DNA from: Flavobacterium pokkalii
GTDB taxonomy: Bacteria > Bacteroidota > Bacteroidia > Flavobacteriales > Flavobacteriaceae
Assembly (NCBI RefSeq): GCF_014596575.1
Contig: NZ_NASZ01000011.1
Location: 47,548-111,547, forward strand
DNA: 64,000 bases
Direction: 5' to 3'
Shown here: positions 1-9,466 of the stretch, piece by piece
Numbering within the stretch: position 1 is the stretch's first letter
Layout of the letters: each line of letters opens with the position of its first letter
The notes under the pieces: model-generated
What the model was told of the DNA's origin: nothing
Seen by the model: the letters and a program-made list of their open reading frames with translations, nothing else
The model's database searches: none
Translations under genes and position numbers: made by a program

Positions 1-1393
1 AAGCGGTTCCAAGTGACAAAATTCCGGCCAACATAAATACAACTTTCCAGTTAATGGACTGATAAGCTTCTTCGGTTTTTAAAAATTTCAGCGCAATTAA
101 AACAGCAACTCCTACAGTTGCCGTGAGTACAATAGGAGCAATATGAAGCGCTGCCGAAGCAACAACAGCAGCAACAATTGAAACAATGTAGAGCATTTTT
201 TTTAAATCAAAAGGACGATGATCTGTTTCCGAAATAATTACTAGATCATCACTTTTTTTCAATTCTATCATCTCTTCTTTAAAAGCCGTAATAAGCAAAA
301 CATCTCCGGCTTTTAATTCAACTTTACTAAAACTATCATAAAGGATTTCATCACGATGCCTAATTGCCAAAACATTGGCTTCTTCAAAACGTTGACGAAA
401 ATTGTATTCTTTTACCGTAAGATTCTCCATCTTAGAACCACTCGGAATAAGAGCTTCTACTAAAATAAGATCATCTTTGAGCAAATCTTCATCTTCAATC
501 TTTTTATCCGCTTTCAATTTAATGCCTTCATAGTCCAATAAGCTTTTAAGCTTTTCAATATCACAACTTATTTTAAGCACATCATAAGCCTGCAAAACCA
601 GTCCCGGAAAAGGAACTAATGCTTTTTCGTTTCGAATTACCTGAATAATATTAATATCTATAAGCTTGACTAATGGTGATTTTTTTATGGTGCCACCAAC
701 AGATTTTGCTTCAGGTAATAAAATAATTTCAGTTACATACTGACTGATTCCGTATTCTTTGGCGAGAGAATTTTCTTCTTTTCGATTTGGAAGTAGCCAA
801 CTGCCGAAAAAAGTCATATAAGCGATTCCAACAGCTAAAAAACACAATCCGGCCGGTGCCATTTCAAACATAGCAATAGGCTTAAGACCTTCATTTTGAG
901 CAATACCACTTACCAAAATATTAGTAGAAGTTCCAATGAGCGTACAAATTCCACCAAGCAAAGCCCCGAAAGACAAAGGCATTAATAATTTTGACGGATT
1001 AATTCCGGTTTTTTTGGCTACATCTAGCGTTACCGGTAATAAAATAGCCACAACAGCTGTATCATTCATAAAAGCAGAAAGTGTTCCTGAAATAAGCATA
1101 AGACTCACCATAGTTAGCAAATAACTTTTTCTACCAATAAGATTAAGTAAAATAACAACTCTGCTTAATGCACCTGATTTATAAACGGCTGCACTTATGG
1201 CAAACATTGCTGTTACGGTGATTGTTGCCGGATTAGTAAAGCCCGCAAAACCTTCCTGAGGAGTCAAAATACCGCTAACCATTAATAGAATCATAACAAT
1301 AACAGACACTGTATCGATACCAAATTTTTCGGTTACGAATAAATACAGCGCCAATACCATGATAACTAAAACGATTATTATTTCTAAGCTCAC
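1..1393 (-). CDS. SLC13-family permease with TrkA-C domains (3' end outside window)
   Basis: Translating the minus strand from a GTG at 1393 gives an open frame to the window edge (464 codons), so the C-terminus is missing. It starts with several hydrophobic helices and carries the SLC13/DASS-type motifs FMNDTAVVAILLP and LIGTSTNILV, which bind Na+ and carboxylate or sulfate in this family. A soluble part at about residues 215-375 looks like two TrkA-C (RCK-C) domains, and a second membrane half follows. Complete relatives are about 590-600 aa. The likely role is inner-membrane uptake of a dicarboxylate, sulfate or similar anion; the substrate cannot be read from sequence. The GTG is the first start in frame; an ATG at codon 12 is an alternative. 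Confidence 0.85.
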   Translation of the reverse strand, partial: MSLEIIIVLVIMVLALYLFVTEKFGIDTVSVIVMILLMVSGILTPQEGFAGFTNPATITVTAMFAISAAVYKSGALSRVVILLNLIGRKSYLLTMVSLMLISGTLSAFMNDTAVVAILLPVTLDVAKKTGINPSKLLMPLSFGALLGGICTLIGTSTNILVSGIAQNEGLKPIAMFEMAPAGLCFLAVGIAYMTFFGSWLLPNRKEENSLAKEYGISQYVTEIILLPEAKSVGGTIKKSPLVKLIDINIIQVIRNEKALVPFPGLVLQAYDVLKISCDIEKLKSLLDYEGIKLKADKKIEDEDLLKDDLILVEALIPSGSKMENLTVKEYNFRQRFEEANVLAIRHRDEILYDSFSKVELKAGDVLLITAFKEEMIELKKSDDLVIISETDHRPFDLKKMLYIVSIVAAVVASAALHIAPIVLTATVGVAVLIALKFLKTEEAYQSINWKVVFMLAGILSLGTA

Positions 1394-1406
1394 AATATTT
1401 TTTTTA

Positions 1407-1447
1407 AAATTTCTACTTATAAAAATAAGAAAATAAAGTAGAAATTT
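1407..1447. repeat. 12-bp perfect inverted repeat before the permease start
   Basis: AAATTTCTACTT at 1407-1418 is repeated in inverse at 1436-1447, with a 17-base AT-only spacer. It lies directly 5' of the GTG start of the SLC13 gene. It could be an operator or a leader hairpin; there is no T-tract to make it a convincing terminator. Confidence 0.5.
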
Positions 1448-1631
1448 CTTTGATTCAGTTTTTACAGTTTCAAAAAATAAAACTAAAAATAATGAAACTG
1501 AATATTTAGCAACAAAAGCTGAAGGTTTAATTTATTTGTTGCGATATAATAAAGTTTATGAAACATATATGGATGAAAGAATCAAAAAAAGAGAAAAAAC
1601 AACCGAAAACTTGGATTCTCAAGCTATTTAA
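1437..1631 (+). other. Open frame without a start codon; possible gene remnant
   Basis: The 461-base gap at 1394-1854 has no clear gene. On the plus strand a frame stays open from 1437 to a TAA at 1629-1631, with protein-like composition (ETEYLATKAEGLIYLLRY, then a charged tail), but its only ATG is near the 3' end. It may be the tail of a deleted gene. A second frame gives a 28-residue basic peptide (1558-1644) that I cannot support. Family not recognised. Confidence 0.2.
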
Positions 1632-1854
1632 ACTTGAACTATAATTTATATTATGTAAAATAGAAAATTTAGTAAATTCTTGAAAACCTTCTACACTCAC
1701 ATTTTATTAAAATTATTTTAGACAAATAGCGTTACAAATAATACACACAAAATACTACATAAAACATTTTTGTAAAACAACTATTTTAGACCAAAACAAA
1801 TTTATTTTAACTCTTTTATTTATTAATTTTACTGCTATATTTTAGAAAAATCTC

Positions 1855-3759
1855 ATGAATATAATTACCGGACAAATTGCCGATTTTTTAAAAAATTACG
1901 CGCCGTTTAATCAGTTGACCACTGATGAATTGACTGAAATTGCTAATAATATTCGCGTAGTTAATTTAGAAAAAAAACAAACTTTATTTAAAATCAATGA
2001 TTCGCTGCATGATAGCTTTTATGTAGTGGCTTCGGGCGTGATTAATATTTCGGTAATTGTAGATGCCGAAGAAAATATTATAGACAAATGCCATGAAGGA
2101 AATATTTTTGGTTTACGACCATTTTTTGCCAAAAATAATTATAAAGTAACGGCTAAAGCCCGTGAAGAAAGTTTAGTTTACGCCATTCCAATTGCTGTTT
2201 TCAAACCTTTGCTCGCGAATAATTCTGAGGTCTTAAATTTTTTATTAGAAAATTTTGCCAGCAATTTACCTGAAGACCGTTCTTCAAAAGGTAATTTAGT
2301 TTCGGACGGATTTTATTCCGAAAAACAATCGGAAGCACAGTTTTTTCAAACTTTAGCTTATAATACGACGCCACTTTTGGCTACTTCAGACAATACGGCT
2401 CAGGAAGTTGCCCAATTAATGGCCGAATCCTTAAAAAATAACGTCATTATTTTTGAAAAAAACGGTCCAATTGGAATTGTCACTCATGCTGATTTGGCTT
2501 CTAAAATTGCAACCGGCCGCTACCCGATTAATACTCCGGTTAGCAATATTATGTCTTCGCCTGTAGTTACGGTTCTAGAAAATGTTTCTTTGGCTGAAGC
2601 TCAATTATTAATGCTGAAAAACAATGTTACTCATCTATGCGTAACTATTGACGGTACTGATAAATCAACTATTAAGGGTGTAATTTCCGAACACGATTTG
2701 ATTGCTGCTCAGGCTAGTAACCCTGGTGTTTTAATCAAAGAAATTAAGCGTTCCTTATCGTCTAATGAATTGAAAGAAATTCGTCATCGTCTGACAAATT
2801 TGATTCAGTCTTCTATTCAAAAAAATATTCCTTTAACGCATATTACCAATATTTCCAGCGAAATTAATTTTGCAATTTTAAAGCGTGCTGTCGAATTATC
2901 CATTTTAGAATTAGGCTCCCCTCCTGCCCGTTATGCCTGGCTGAGTATTGGGAGTCAGGGACGAAAAGAACAACTTTTACTGACTGATCAGGATAGTATT
3001 TTGGTTTTTGAAGATGTTCCCCAAAATAAATATATTGAAGTCAAAGATTATTTCTTAAAATTAGGAAAAAAGACCACTGAGACTCTTGAAAAAATTGGAT
3101 ATGAGCTTTGTCCTTTCGGACACATGGCTAGCAACATGTTGTGGTGTAAATCCTTGAGTGACTGGATTAAACAATACAACAACTGGATGAATGCTACAAG
3201 AGAAAATACAGACAACTTGAGTAGTATTTTCTTTGATTACGAATTAGTTATCGGGGAGCAAAAAATAGAATCGGCTATCAATAATATTGTTTTTGAAAAT
3301 GCTAACAACAACTCATTATTTTTTGATTTCTTAGGAAATGATGCTTTGCGAAAAAATTCTCCGCTAAGTTTTTTCAAAAAATTCATTGTGGAAGAAGAAG
3401 GCGTTAACAAAGACAAATTTGACATTAAAACCCGTGCTTTAATGCCTCTTATTGACAGTGCCCGACTATTGATTTTGAGTCACGATATTAAAGGGATAAA
3501 TAATACTTATACCCGATTCAAACAATTAGCTATTGCCGATCCTAAACACTCGGAAGTTTATTTGAATTGTGCCGAAGCTTATTTGTTTTTAACGAAAATA
3601 AGGACTTTAGAAGGATTGAAAAATGAAAATTCGGGGCAATATATTAACTTAGAAGAACTGTCAAAAATTGACAGAGAAAAACTTAAAAATGCCCTGATTC
3701 CGATGAAAGAATTAGAAGAATTAATCAAAGACACTTTTCAACTTACCCAATTTTCATAA
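1855..3759 (+). CDS. cNMP-binding/CBS/DUF294 nucleotidyltransferase-like signalling protein
   Basis: A 634-aa cytosolic protein. Order of domains: cyclic-nucleotide-binding-like fold (about 10-125), CBS pair (about 165-285; INTPVSNIMSSPVVTV and ISEHDL are typical CBS segments), DUF294 nucleotidyltransferase-like domain (about 305-455; GSQGRKEQLLLTDQDS contains the GS...D.D metal motif) and DUF294 C-terminal helical domain (about 485-625). Family members are thought to couple nucleotide sensing to nucleotidyl transfer (GlnD-like fold), but the target is unknown. The next gene starts 3 bases after the stop, so the two are probably one operon. In many bacteria a DnaQ-type exonuclease gene neighbours this family, as here. 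Confidence 0.88.
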   Translation: MNIITGQIADFLKNYAPFNQLTTDELTEIANNIRVVNLEKKQTLFKINDSLHDSFYVVASGVINISVIVDAEENIIDKCHEGNIFGLRPFFAKNNYKVTAKAREESLVYAIPIAVFKPLLANNSEVLNFLLENFASNLPEDRSSKGNLVSDGFYSEKQSEAQFFQTLAYNTTPLLATSDNTAQEVAQLMAESLKNNVIIFEKNGPIGIVTHADLASKIATGRYPINTPVSNIMSSPVVTVLENVSLAEAQLLMLKNNVTHLCVTIDGTDKSTIKGVISEHDLIAAQASNPGVLIKEIKRSLSSNELKEIRHRLTNLIQSSIQKNIPLTHITNISSEINFAILKRAVELSILELGSPPARYAWLSIGSQGRKEQLLLTDQDSILVFEDVPQNKYIEVKDYFLKLGKKTTETLEKIGYELCPFGHMASNMLWCKSLSDWIKQYNNWMNATRENTDNLSSIFFDYELVIGEQKIESAINNIVFENANNNSLFFDFLGNDALRKNSPLSFFKKFIVEEEGVNKDKFDIKTRALMPLIDSARLLILSHDIKGINNTYTRFKQLAIADPKHSEVYLNCAEAYLFLTKIRTLEGLKNENSGQYINLEELSKIDREKLKNALIPMKELEELIKDTFQLTQFS

Positions 3760-3762
3760 TTT

Positions 3763-4362
3763 ATGCTGGACTGGTTAAAACATATCAATAAAGATCACCC
3801 TGAATTCTGGAAAGAATATTTAGCGAAATTTTCAAAAAATTCTAAACGCTATGTTATTCTGGCTACGGAATCCACTGGCGATTCACTCGAAAAAGACGTG
3901 ATTACTTATATTAGTGCTTTTGCGGTGGAAAATGATGCCATTTCCATCAAAGACAGTTTTGAAACTATTTTGTTGCAATATCGCTTTTTGCATGACAATC
4001 ATTTGTCTAACGAATATATTATTGAAAGCAGACTTTTAAAATTATCAGAGCCCGAAGCTTTAAAAACTTTTGTGGAATATTTAGGAAACGGAATTATTGT
4101 AGGTCACCAAATTGAAAAAGACATGGCGATGATTAATGCTACATTAGAGCGACTGGAATGCGGAAAACTGCGTAATGAGGCGTTGGATATTGCTATAATG
4201 CACCGAAAACTACATGAAATTCCTGAAGATAAAGGTTTTTCACTGGACGAACTTTCCGATTATTACAAAATTCAAAAACCAGAAGGCGAATCCGTAACGG
4301 AAAAAGCATATAAAATTGCTCTGCTCTTCTTAAAATTAAAACACAAATTAGGGTTAAAATAA
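3763..4362 (+). CDS. DnaQ-like 3'-5' exonuclease fold protein, probably catalytically dead
   Basis: A 199-aa protein whose fold pattern matches DEDD exonucleases of the DnaQ/PolC epsilon type. The ExoI motif normally reads D-x-E-T-T-G but here is A34-T-E36-S-T-G, so the first metal-binding Asp is lost. ExoII is kept (VGHQIEKD, D120). In ExoIII the segment before ALLFLKL has Glu and Lys where His and Asp are expected (about E176 and K181). Two or three of the catalytic residues are therefore missing, and a binding or regulatory role with the DUF294 protein is more likely than nuclease activity. It is translationally close to that gene (3-base gap) and ends at a hairpin. Confidence 0.8.
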   Translation: MLDWLKHINKDHPEFWKEYLAKFSKNSKRYVILATESTGDSLEKDVITYISAFAVENDAISIKDSFETILLQYRFLHDNHLSNEYIIESRLLKLSEPEALKTFVEYLGNGIIVGHQIEKDMAMINATLERLECGKLRNEALDIAIMHRKLHEIPEDKGFSLDELSDYYKIQKPEGESVTEKAYKIALLFLKLKHKLGLK

Positions 4363-4363
4363 A

Positions 4364-4393
4364 AAAAGCGGCTTAAAAATTGAAGCCGCTTTT
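4364..4393. terminator. Bidirectional rho-independent terminator
   Basis: Stem AAAAGCGGCTT (4364-4374) pairs with 4383-4393 around an 8-base loop, with A and T runs on both sides. It lies between the convergent exonuclease-like gene and acs and can serve both. Confidence 0.85.
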
Positions 4394-4401
4394 TGTTTGT
4401 A

Positions 4402-6309
4402 TTAGATTTTTCCGTCTTGAATTACTTCAATAATTTCCGGATTTAATAAGGTACTTGTATCTCCGTAATCTGTAAAATTACCTTCGGCAATTTTTCTAAG
4501 AATACGTCGCATAATTTTTCCGGAACGGGTTTTTGGTAAACCTGAAACAAATTGAATTTTGTCAATTTTAGCGATTGGTCCCACGTGGTCAGAAATATAC
4601 TGATTGATTTCGATAAATAAATTTTCTTTATTTCGGACTTCTCCGGTTTCTTTCAAAATCACATATCCGTATAAAGCATTTCCTTTCACATCATGAGGGA
4701 AACCTACAACAGCACTTTCAGCAACTGCAGGATGCTCGTTGATGGCATCTTCAATAGGGGCAGTTCCTAAATTATGTCCTGAAACAATAATTACATCATC
4801 TACTCGACCTGTGATTCGGTAATAACCTACTTCATCTCGTAATGCGCCGTCACCGGTAAAATATTTCCCTGGATATTGAGAAAAATAAGTGTCTTTATAA
4901 CGTTGATGATCGTTCCAAATCGTTCTTGCCATTCCCGGCCATGGAAATTTGATACACAAACTACCCACTACCTGATTGCCTTCGATTTCGTTTCTTTTTT
5001 CATCCATTAAAACCGCTTGAATTCCCGGTAATGGAAACGTAGCATAAGTTGGTTTTGTAGGTGTAATAAACGCCAATGGTGAAATCATAATTCCTCCGGT
5101 TTCCGTTTGCCACCAGGTATCAACCACAGGACATCTTTTACCTCCTACGTGATCGTTAAACCAGTGCCAAGCTTCTTCGTTAATTGGTTCTCCTACCGAA
5201 CCGATTACTTTTAAACTTTTGAAAGGGAATTTTTGAACGTATTCTAATTTTTCTTTTGCCAAGGCTCTGATAGCTGTTGGCGCAGTATAAAACTGACTTA
5301 CACTGTGTTTTTCGATTACTTCCCAAAAACGACTGAAATCTGGGTAAGAAGGAACACCTTCAAAAATTACCGTAGTCGCTCCATTTAATAAAGGTCCGTA
5401 AAGAATATATGAATGTCCGGTAATCCAGCCAATATCGGCAGTACACCAATGTACATCATTTTCTTCGTAGCTAAATACATTTTTAAAAGTATAAGCCGTA
5501 AAAACCATATAACCAGCTGTGGTATGTACCATTCCTTTTGGTTTTCCGGTAGAACCTGAAGTATATAAAATAAACAACGGATCTTCGGCGTCCATAATTT
5601 CGGCTACACAGTTATCAGAAGCTTCATCCAATAATGGTTGCAACCAAATATCTCTGCCTTCTTTCATATTTACGGCACTGTTGGTTCTTTTTACCACCAT
5701 CACCGTACTTACTGATTCGCACTGCTCTAAGGCTTCGTCAACAATTTCTTTTAATTCAATTGTTTTATTTCCGCGATAACCACCATCTGAAGTAATTACC
5801 ATTTTACTTTCACTGTCGTTAATTCTCGTAGCCAAGGCTTTGGATGAAAATCCTGCAAAAACTACTGAATGTATCGCTCCAATTCGGGCACAGGCTAAAA
5901 TTGACACTGCTAATTCCGGAATCATTGGCAAATAAATGCAAACACGGTCGCCTTTTTTAACGCCTTGTTCGCGTAAAACGTTAGCCATTTTACACACTCT
6001 TTGATGCAATTCGTTATAGCTAATGTGTAAAGCTTCTTCTTCCGGATTGTTCGGTTCGAAAATAATAGCGGTTTTCTCCCCTCTTTTATTCAGATGTCTG
6101 TCAATACAGTTTTTAGTAATATTTAACTTGGCTCCGGCATACCATTGTACGTCAGCTTCTGCCATATTAAATTCGACTACTTTGTCCCATGGTTGGTACC
6201 AGGTAAAGTTTTCCTCGGCTATTTTTCCCCAAAATTTTCTGGGTTCTCTGATTGACTTATTATAGTGTTTAAAGTATTGTTCTAAATTATCAACTTTATA
6301 GTAACTCAT
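4402..6309 (-). CDS. acs: Acetyl-CoA synthetase (acetate--CoA ligase)
   Basis: A 635-aa AMP-forming acetyl-CoA synthetase, converting acetate, ATP and CoA to acetyl-CoA in the cytosol. It begins with an ACAS-N region (LEQYFKHYNKSIREPRKFW), has the P-loop-like YTSGSTGKPKG motif near residue 255, the WWQTETGG adenylate-binding motif, and the C-terminal TRSGKIMRR near residue 600, whose Lys is the acetylation site in homologues. Length is near normal for the family (about 630-650). It is transcribed alone and convergent with the DUF294 operon. No nearby regulator is seen. Confidence 0.95.
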   Translation of the reverse strand: MSYYKVDNLEQYFKHYNKSIREPRKFWGKIAEENFTWYQPWDKVVEFNMAEADVQWYAGAKLNITKNCIDRHLNKRGEKTAIIFEPNNPEEEALHISYNELHQRVCKMANVLREQGVKKGDRVCIYLPMIPELAVSILACARIGAIHSVVFAGFSSKALATRINDSESKMVITSDGGYRGNKTIELKEIVDEALEQCESVSTVMVVKRTNSAVNMKEGRDIWLQPLLDEASDNCVAEIMDAEDPLFILYTSGSTGKPKGMVHTTAGYMVFTAYTFKNVFSYEENDVHWCTADIGWITGHSYILYGPLLNGATTVIFEGVPSYPDFSRFWEVIEKHSVSQFYTAPTAIRALAKEKLEYVQKFPFKSLKVIGSVGEPINEEAWHWFNDHVGGKRCPVVDTWWQTETGGIMISPLAFITPTKPTYATFPLPGIQAVLMDEKRNEIEGNQVVGSLCIKFPWPGMARTIWNDHQRYKDTYFSQYPGKYFTGDGALRDEVGYYRITGRVDDVIIVSGHNLGTAPIEDAINEHPAVAESAVVGFPHDVKGNALYGYVILKETGEVRNKENLFIEINQYISDHVGPIAKIDKIQFVSGLPKTRSGKIMRRILRKIAEGNFTDYGDTSTLLNPEIIEVIQDGKI

Positions 6310-6733
6310 CCCTTTTTATATTTTTGATAAATATATTAAATCTCCTTCTATTCCGGAAAAAAAATAATTCATTAATCGGTGCAATTTAATCAAAATAACG
6401 AAAATCAATCTTAATAAAAATGCAAATTATTGAAAAATGGTCTTCTTTCAGGCTTTTTTGCGAAAATAACAATAAGCAGATAATACTGTGTTTTATGTAC
6501 TCGTTAAGGTAACATTTTCAGTCAGAGGATAATTCGTTACTATTTAAGTTCTTTATTTTTTTAAGTGTACTTTTAGCGCTTTTAAAGAATCATTAGCTTA
6601 TTTGCATCAAAAAAGATTAGAATTCATAAAGATTCTCTTCAAGTTCGTTGCTTTAGTAGAGAAAAAAGTCTGCAAATGCATTTTAAGATTAAAAAATGAA
6701 TTATTTGAAGGTTTAAAATTCATCACAATCACT
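6310..6733. other. Gene-free stretch upstream of acs
   Basis: About 424 bases between the acs start and the end of the VOC gene. AT-rich, with no open frame I trust and no RNA gene I recognise. The acs promoter should lie in its left part. Confidence 0.5.
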
Positions 6734-7180
6734 TTATTTAAGAGCCTGAGCAATCCCTATTAAAATCCCTTCTGGACCTCGAATATAGCAAAGTCTGTAA
6801 GCATCCTGATACCGGACAACATCATCAACAAGTTGCGCACCGTGTTTATAAAGTCTTTCTAAAGTATCCTCTATGTCACTAACGGCAAACATGACACGTA
6901 AATAACCTAAGGCATTTACCGGAGCGGTACGATGGTCTTCGATAACTTTTGGAGAAATAAACTGAGACAATTCCAAGCGGCTGTTACCATCCGGTGTTAC
7001 CATCATAGCAATTTCAACAGTTTGATTACCCAGTCCGGTAACACGACCAGCCCATTCTCCCTTAATTATGGCTCTTCCTTCCAACTCCAAACCGAGTTCC
7101 AGAAAAAAAGGAATTACATTATCCAGCGATTCCACAACAATCCCCACATTATCCATTCGAAGTAAATTGCTTTTTGTCAT
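6734..7180 (-). CDS. VOC-family (glyoxalase/bleomycin-resistance fold) protein
   Basis: A 148-aa single-unit VOC protein made of two beta-alpha-beta-beta-beta modules (MDNVGIVVESLDNVIPFFLELGLELEG and LRVMFAVSDIEDTLERLYKHGAQLV) and a family-typical end (YIRGPEGILIGIAQ). Such proteins bind a metal and act on varied small substrates; the substrate here cannot be inferred. It is monocistronic as far as can be seen. Confidence 0.85.
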   Translation of the reverse strand: MTKSNLLRMDNVGIVVESLDNVIPFFLELGLELEGRAIIKGEWAGRVTGLGNQTVEIAMMVTPDGNSRLELSQFISPKVIEDHRTAPVNALGYLRVMFAVSDIEDTLERLYKHGAQLVDDVVRYQDAYRLCYIRGPEGILIGIAQALK

Positions 7181-7394
7181 TTTTTTTTCAATTTAAGTTT
7201 AAAATAAATTCATTAAAATTATCTCCGAATACAACTTTATTAACAACAACATGAAACACTGAAAAACAACACATTAAGTTAATTAATTTTACAACTAGTT
7301 TTGCAGATAAAGCTATTTATTCAATAATAGAGAATAAATTTTTACTACAAACATGAATAAGTATGTACAAAATCAGTTCATAAAAAGACATAAA

Positions 7395-7423
7395 AAAAGG
7401 CGAAGTAAACTACTCCGCCTTTT
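7395..7423 (-). terminator. Terminator of the ilv operon
   Basis: AAAAGGCG-A-AGTA (7395-7407) pairs with TACT-C-CGCCTTTT (7411-7423) around a 3-base loop with one mismatch. The A-run on its left gives a U-tract for minus-strand transcripts, just past the ilvC stop. Confidence 0.8.
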
Positions 7424-7443
7424 CTATAATTAACAAATTGTAA

Positions 7444-8916
7444 TTATACAATTTTTTTCATAGCTGTCATAGACTCTCTTAACCAAGCTCCTACTTCTTC
7501 AACCGGGTGGTTACGGATGATGTAGTTTACATCGATTAATTCTTTGTTATCTACTCCGTTGCTTCCGTCATTAAATGGACGCCCTACCAAGTTAGATGGT
7601 GCATTTTTAACGTACTCAGCGATTAATGGTTTACAAGCGTGGTCGAATAAATAACATCCGTACTCAGCAGTATCAGAGATTACACGGTTCATTTCGAACA
7701 ATTTCTTTCTTGCAATAGTGTTAGCAATAAGTGGTGTTTCGTGTAATGACTCGTAGTAAGCAGACTCTTCAATAATTCCAGAATCAGTCATTGCTTCGAA
7801 AGCTAATTCTACACCAGCTTTAACCATAGCAACCATTAAAGTACCGTTATCATAGTACTCTTGCTCAGAAATTTCAACATCTCCTGCCGGAGTTTTCTCG
7901 AAATTAGTTTCAGCTGTAGCTGCTCTCCAAGTCAATAAGTTTTTATCGTCATTAGCCCAGTCTTCCATCATAGTTTTAGAGAAGTGACCAGAGATAATAT
8001 CATCCATATGTTTTTGGAATAATGGACGCATGATGTCTTTTAATTCTTCAGCAGCGTTGAAAGCAGCAATTTTAGCTGGATTAGACAATCTGTCCATCAT
8101 GTTAGTGATACCACCATATTTCAATCCTTCAGTGATTGTTTCCCATCCGTATTGGATTAATTTAGAAGCATATCCTGGCTCAACACCTTCAGCAACCATT
8201 TTGTCAAAACATAAGATAGAACCTGTTTGTAACAATCCACAAAGGATAGTTTGCTCACCCATTAAATCTGATTTTACTTCCGCTACGAAAGAAGAACGTA
8301 AAACTCCTGCTCTGTGACCTCCTGTTGCAACAGCGTAAGCTTTTGCCTGATCTAAACCAAAACCGTTTGGATCATTCTCAGGGTGAACAGCGATTAATGT
8401 AGGCACACCAAATCCTCTTTTGTACTCTTCACGTACTTCAGAACCCGGACATTTAGGAGCACACATAATAACTGTTAAGTCTTTACGAATTTGCATTCCT
8501 TCTTCAACAATATTAAAACCATGAGAGTAAGCTAAAGTAGCTCCTTGTTTCATTAATGGCATAATTGCAGTAACTACAGCCGTGTGTTGTTTATCCGGAG
8601 TAAGGTTACATACTAAATCAGCAGTTGGAATTAATTCTTCATAAGTTCCCACATTGAAACCATTATCAGCAGCGTTCATGAATGAAGCTCTTTTTTGCGC
8701 AATAGCTTCCGCACGCAAAGCGTAAGAAATATCTAAACCTGAATCTCTCATGTTCAAACCTTGGTTTAAACCTTGAGCACCACAACCTACGATAACTACT
8801 TTTTTACCTTTTAAAGCTTCGATCCCGTTAGCAAATTCGGATTGATCCATGAATTCGCAAACGCCTAATTGTTCTAATTGTAACCTAAGTGGTAATGAAT
8901 TGAAATAATTTGCCAT
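7444..8916 (-). CDS. ilvC: Ketol-acid reductoisomerase, class II
   Basis: A 490-aa enzyme that isomerises and reduces acetolactate and acetohydroxybutyrate with NADPH, the second step of Val/Ile synthesis. The Rossmann motif GCGAQG is at residues 44-49. The length is that of class II KARI, which has a duplicated C-terminal knotted domain (class I is about 330 aa). It is the last gene of the ilvD-ilvB-ilvN-ilvC group, 15 bases after ilvN, and is followed by a terminator. Confidence 0.96.
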   Translation of the reverse strand: MANYFNSLPLRLQLEQLGVCEFMDQSEFANGIEALKGKKVVIVGCGAQGLNQGLNMRDSGLDISYALRAEAIAQKRASFMNAADNGFNVGTYEELIPTADLVCNLTPDKQHTAVVTAIMPLMKQGATLAYSHGFNIVEEGMQIRKDLTVIMCAPKCPGSEVREEYKRGFGVPTLIAVHPENDPNGFGLDQAKAYAVATGGHRAGVLRSSFVAEVKSDLMGEQTILCGLLQTGSILCFDKMVAEGVEPGYASKLIQYGWETITEGLKYGGITNMMDRLSNPAKIAAFNAAEELKDIMRPLFQKHMDDIISGHFSKTMMEDWANDDKNLLTWRAATAETNFEKTPAGDVEISEQEYYDNGTLMVAMVKAGVELAFEAMTDSGIIEESAYYESLHETPLIANTIARKKLFEMNRVISDTAEYGCYLFDHACKPLIAEYVKNAPSNLVGRPFNDGSNGVDNKELIDVNYIIRNHPVEEVGAWLRESMTAMKKIV

Positions 8917-8931
8917 TTTTTAATATTTAAT

Positions 8932-9462
8932 TTATGATTTTAATTCTTCTAATAATAAACTTGTAACTTCCATTTTTTCTTTTGAAACCGAAATTCTTCC
9001 TGAACGTACAAACTGCATGATTCCGTAAGGTTTTAACTTAGCATACAATTCTTCAATTTCCGAACGTCTTCCTGCTTTTGATATTACAAAAAAGTCTCTT
9101 GAAACTGTAACAATTTCAGAATTACTTTCTTTGATAATGTTTTGAATTTGCCTTTCGTCAAATAATAAATTGGAAGCAATTTTGAACAAAGCATTTTCTA
9201 AGAAAATCGTTTCTTCATCTACATGATAAAAAGCTTTGATAACTTCAATTTGTTTTTCAATTTGACCTACAATATTGCGTACCCATTTTTCAGTAGTATC
9301 TACTACAATTACAAATCTCGAAACGTTTTCAATTTCCGATTCGGATACATTTAAACTCAATATATTGATGTGGCGTTTCAGGAATATCACAGATATTCTG
9401 TTTAGTAAGCCCACGTTGTTTTCTGTATAAACAGAAATGGTAAATGTTTTATTTTCTTCCAT
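8932..9462 (-). CDS. ilvN: Acetolactate synthase small (regulatory) subunit
   Basis: A 176-aa protein with an N-terminal ACT domain (FTISVYTENNVGLLNRISVIF, about 6-75) and a C-terminal ACT-like domain (about 90-165). In this family it binds valine and activates and feedback-inhibits the large subunit. It starts 4 bases after ilvB, so the two are likely translationally coupled, which suits a fixed subunit ratio. Also called ilvH in other organisms. Confidence 0.93.
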   Translation of the reverse strand: MEENKTFTISVYTENNVGLLNRISVIFLKRHINILSLNVSESEIENVSRFVIVVDTTEKWVRNIVGQIEKQIEVIKAFYHVDEETIFLENALFKIASNLLFDERQIQNIIKESNSEIVTVSRDFFVISKAGRRSEIEELYAKLKPYGIMQFVRSGRISVSKEKMEVTSLLLEELKS

Positions 9463-9466
9463 AATA

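Noticed and set aside
6734..7180. Methylmalonyl-CoA epimerase for the VOC protein
   Set aside because: Length and fold fit, but the expected metal ligands and partner mutase genes were not evident.
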